Of a stretch of DNA of 6,201 bases, positions 4,210 to 6,201 are shown one piece after another. Within the stretch, counting starts at the first letter, position 1. The number at the start of each line of letters is the position of its first letter. The stretch comes from Desulfobacteraceae bacterium UBA5623 (lineage in GTDB: Bacteria; Desulfobacterota; DSM-4660; Desulfatiglandales; Desulfatiglandaceae), in contig DIKH01000308.1 of assembly GCA_002424495.1 (NCBI GenBank), forward strand, positions 1 through 6,201, in the 5' to 3' direction. The translations under genes and the position numbers were made by a program. Under the pieces are notes generated by a model. That model saw nothing but the letters and a program-made list of their open reading frames with translations. It did no database searches and had not been told where the DNA came from.

Positions 4210-6201
4210 GGTGGATTAAGGGCCTTTGATGTGGCCTCTTCAATCGGTGAGGCTTCCTTTCTTCCAACTAATTGAACCACCGCCACAAAGAATAGGGGAA
4301 TAAAGAAGATCGTAAGAAAAGTCGCGGTCAGCATGCCACCTAGCACGCATGTGCCTATGGCCTTTTGTGCTCCAGCGCCAGCGCTGTTGGCGATTGCAAG
4401 CGGCAGGACGCCGAAACCGAATGCCATAGAGGTCATCACTATCGGTCTTAGCCTCAGTCTTGCCCCCTCCATCGTGGCCTCTATCAGGCCCATCCCTTCC
4501 TTGATCTTGGCCTGGGCGAACTGGATAATCAGGATGGCGTTTTTGGTGGTAAGACCCAGAACGGTCAGCAACCCTATCTGGAAGTATACGTCATTGGGAA
4601 GGCCCCGCAATGATGAGGCAAGCACCCCCCCTATGACCCCCAGGGGCAGCATCAGCATGTTGACAAAAGGTATGGTCCAGCTCTCATACAGGGCCGCCAC
4701 ACACAGGAATATTACGAGTATGGAAAATGCATATAATATGTATGCCTGGGCGCCTGCCATCCTCTCCTGGTAGGAGAGTCCGGTCCAGTCAAAGCCGATC
4801 CCCTGGGGCAGCTTTGCGGCGATTTCTTCCATGGCCTGCATGGCCTCACCCGTGCTCCTCCCCGGCGCAGGCTCGCCCCAGATATTCATGGACGGAAAGC
4901 CGTTGTAACGTTCAAGCCTGGGGGAACCGGATGTCCACCTGCCTGACGCAAAGGAGGAAAATGGGGCCATTTTTCCTTCGGTATTGCGTACGTAGAGTTT
5001 TTCAAGATCCTTTGGCAGCATCCGAAAGGGGGCGTCGGCCTGCACATACACCCTCTTGACACGTCCGGCCTGTATGAAATCATTGACATAGGCGCTGCCG
5101 AATGCCGCCGATATGGTGTTGTGGATGGAGGTGATGGGGATACCCAAGGCCCCTGCCTTTTCCCAATCCACATCTATCCGGTATTCCGGCACATCCTCAA
5201 GGCCATTGGGGCGGACGGCGATAAGTCTCGGGTCCCGGGCCGCCATGCCCAGGAGCTGGTTGCGGGCCGCCATTAATGTCTGGTGACCCAGGCTGCCTCT
5301 GTCCTGCAACTGAAAATCAATGCCCTTGGCATTACCCAGCTCTACGACCGGGGGTGGAGGGAAGGCAAAGACCATTGCGTTTCGGATTTGGGAAAAATAG
5401 CCCATGGCCCTGCCCGCCACCGCAGTGACCCTGAGATCAGGCCTGTTCCTGAGCTTCCAGTCCTTCAAGTGCCCAAATACCACACCCACGTTCTGCCCTC
5501 TGCTCCCAAGGCTCATGCCTGAAACCGTCAGGCAGGATTTTACCGCATCTTTCTCGGTCACTAAAAGATACTCCCTTATCTTGACCATGACCTCTTCCGT
5601 CTGTTCAATGGTGGCGTTGGGGGGCAGTATGGCCTGGACGAGCAGTATCCCCTGGTCCTCGTCCGGGATATAGCCGGTTGGCATCCGGTGAAACAAAAAT
5701 CCCGTTATCCCTACGATCAACAGGAAGATAACCACATAGCGCAGTTTTTTGGAAAAGGATCGGCCCACCATGTTGACATAACCATCTCTTATGCGAAAAA
5801 AGGTGCGATCGAACCAAATGAAGAAGGGCCGAAGGAAAAAGATTGTATTGTCAGAAGGTCTGTGTCCCGCCTTAACTGATTTTATGAGGGATGCGCACAG
5901 GACCGGGGTCAGGATCAGGGCTACTACCACGGACAGGAGCATGGAGGCGATTACGGTTATGGAAAACTGGCGGTAGATGACGCCGGTTGAACCGACAAAA
6001 AACGCCATCGGACCGAACACCGCGGACAGCACCAGCCCGATTCCGATAAGCGCGCTTGTGATCTGTTCCATGGACTTGGCGGTCGCCTCCCTTGGAGAAA
6101 GACCCTCTTCAGTGATGATACGCTCTACGTTTTCCACTACCACAATGGCATCGTCCACCAAAAGACCTATGGCCAATACCATGGCGAACATGGTCAGCAT
6201 G
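4197..6201 (-). CDS. RND multidrug efflux permease, HAE1/AcrB type (partial, N-terminus off window)
   Basis: 667 residues are visible, from transmembrane helix 4 to the C-terminus. Comparison with AcrB (about 1,050 residues) implies roughly 390 residues missing beyond the right edge, so the Met at 6200 is internal. The proton-relay residues are intact: the Asp pair in GLLVDDAIVVVENV (residues 16-17 here, equivalent to AcrB D407/D408), Lys553 in GLTTKNAILIIQFA (AcrB K940) and the Arg in RLRLRPIVMTS (AcrB R971). Helices 4-7 span about 1-172, the second large periplasmic porter/docking loop about 173-485, and helices 8-12 about 487-645. PPPPVVELG with GIDFQLQD in the loop is typical of the AcrB/MexB branch rather than of the metal exporters. 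It is a trimeric inner-membrane proton antiporter exporting hydrophobic or amphiphilic compounds; the substrate range cannot be read. The gene is intact within the window and sits directly before its channel gene. A periplasmic adaptor gene is expected upstream, off the right edge. Confidence 0.95.
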   Translation of the reverse strand, partial: MLTMFAMVLAIGLLVDDAIVVVENVERIITEEGLSPREATAKSMEQITSALIGIGLVLSAVFGPMAFFVGSTGVIYRQFSITVIASMLLSVVVALILTPVLCASLIKSVKAGHRPSDNTIFFLRPFFIWFDRTFFRIRDGYVNMVGRSFSKKLRYVVIFLLIVGITGFLFHRMPTGYIPDEDQGILLVQAILPPNATIEQTEEVMVKIREYLLVTEKDAVKSCLTVSGMSLGSRGQNVGVVFGHLKDWKLRNRPDLRVTAVAGRAMGYFSQIRNAMVFAFPPPPVVELGNAKGIDFQLQDRGSLGHQTLMAARNQLLGMAARDPRLIAVRPNGLEDVPEYRIDVDWEKAGALGIPITSIHNTISAAFGSAYVNDFIQAGRVKRVYVQADAPFRMLPKDLEKLYVRNTEGKMAPFSSFASGRWTSGSPRLERYNGFPSMNIWGEPAPGRSTGEAMQAMEEIAAKLPQGIGFDWTGLSYQERMAGAQAYILYAFSILVIFLCVAALYESWTIPFVNMLMLPLGVIGGVLASSLRGLPNDVYFQIGLLTVLGLTTKNAILIIQFAQAKIKEGMGLIEATMEGARLRLRPIVMTSMAFGFGVLPLAIANSAGAGAQKAIGTCVLGGMLTATFLTIFFIPLFFVAVVQLVGRKEASPIEEATSKALNPPEEQ

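Noticed and set aside
4727..5059. Several long open frames antisense or out of frame within the pump gene
   Set aside because: They are shadows of a strongly conserved RND coding sequence with all key residues intact.

Overview
The window reads as a stretch of Gram-negative chromosome. The evidence is an AcrB-type RND pump gene followed by an outer-membrane lipoprotein channel gene, plus a signal-peptide protein with a sigma-54-type promoter. The mix of sigma-54 control, a secreted fibronectin-III/jelly-roll protein and short heptamer repeats would suit Desulfobacterota (former Deltaproteobacteria) or a neighbouring phylum. That placement is inference; nothing in the window fixes the taxon.

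Layout from left to right. Positions 1-192 (+ strand) look like the broken C-terminal end of a tyrosine recombinase, with an in-frame TAA between the last catalytic His and the Tyr nucleophile. Converging on it 14 bases away is an AT-rich membrane acyltransferase (acyltransferase-3 family) on the - strand, 207-1184. Positions 1185-1465 hold no convincing gene. They contain a striking block of 17 contiguous heptamers (1342-1460) that changes orientation part-way and ends five bases before the next gene's stop codon. A secreted protein with an FnIII domain and a jelly-roll-like domain follows (- strand, start best placed at 2338). Upstream of it is a near-consensus sigma-54 promoter (2464-2480), whose predicted transcript begins with an inverted repeat. 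Positions 2567-2710 carry a short remnant of an IS3-type transposase OrfA (- strand).

The right half, 2792-6201, is more GC-rich and conserved. It is the end of an efflux operon on the - strand: an RND inner-membrane pump (N-terminal ~390 residues off the right edge) and, one base after its stop codon, a NodT/OprM-type outer-membrane channel lipoprotein. In such operons the periplasmic adaptor gene usually precedes the pump gene, so it would lie beyond the right edge. Pump and channel would work together as parts of a proton-driven tripartite exporter of drugs or other amphiphiles.

The left 2.7 kb, with recombinase and transposase remnants, AT-rich base composition, a cell-surface-modifying enzyme and repeats, looks like accessory DNA next to a conserved efflux operon. 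No CRISPR array, tRNA, rRNA or clearly new multi-gene system is visible.
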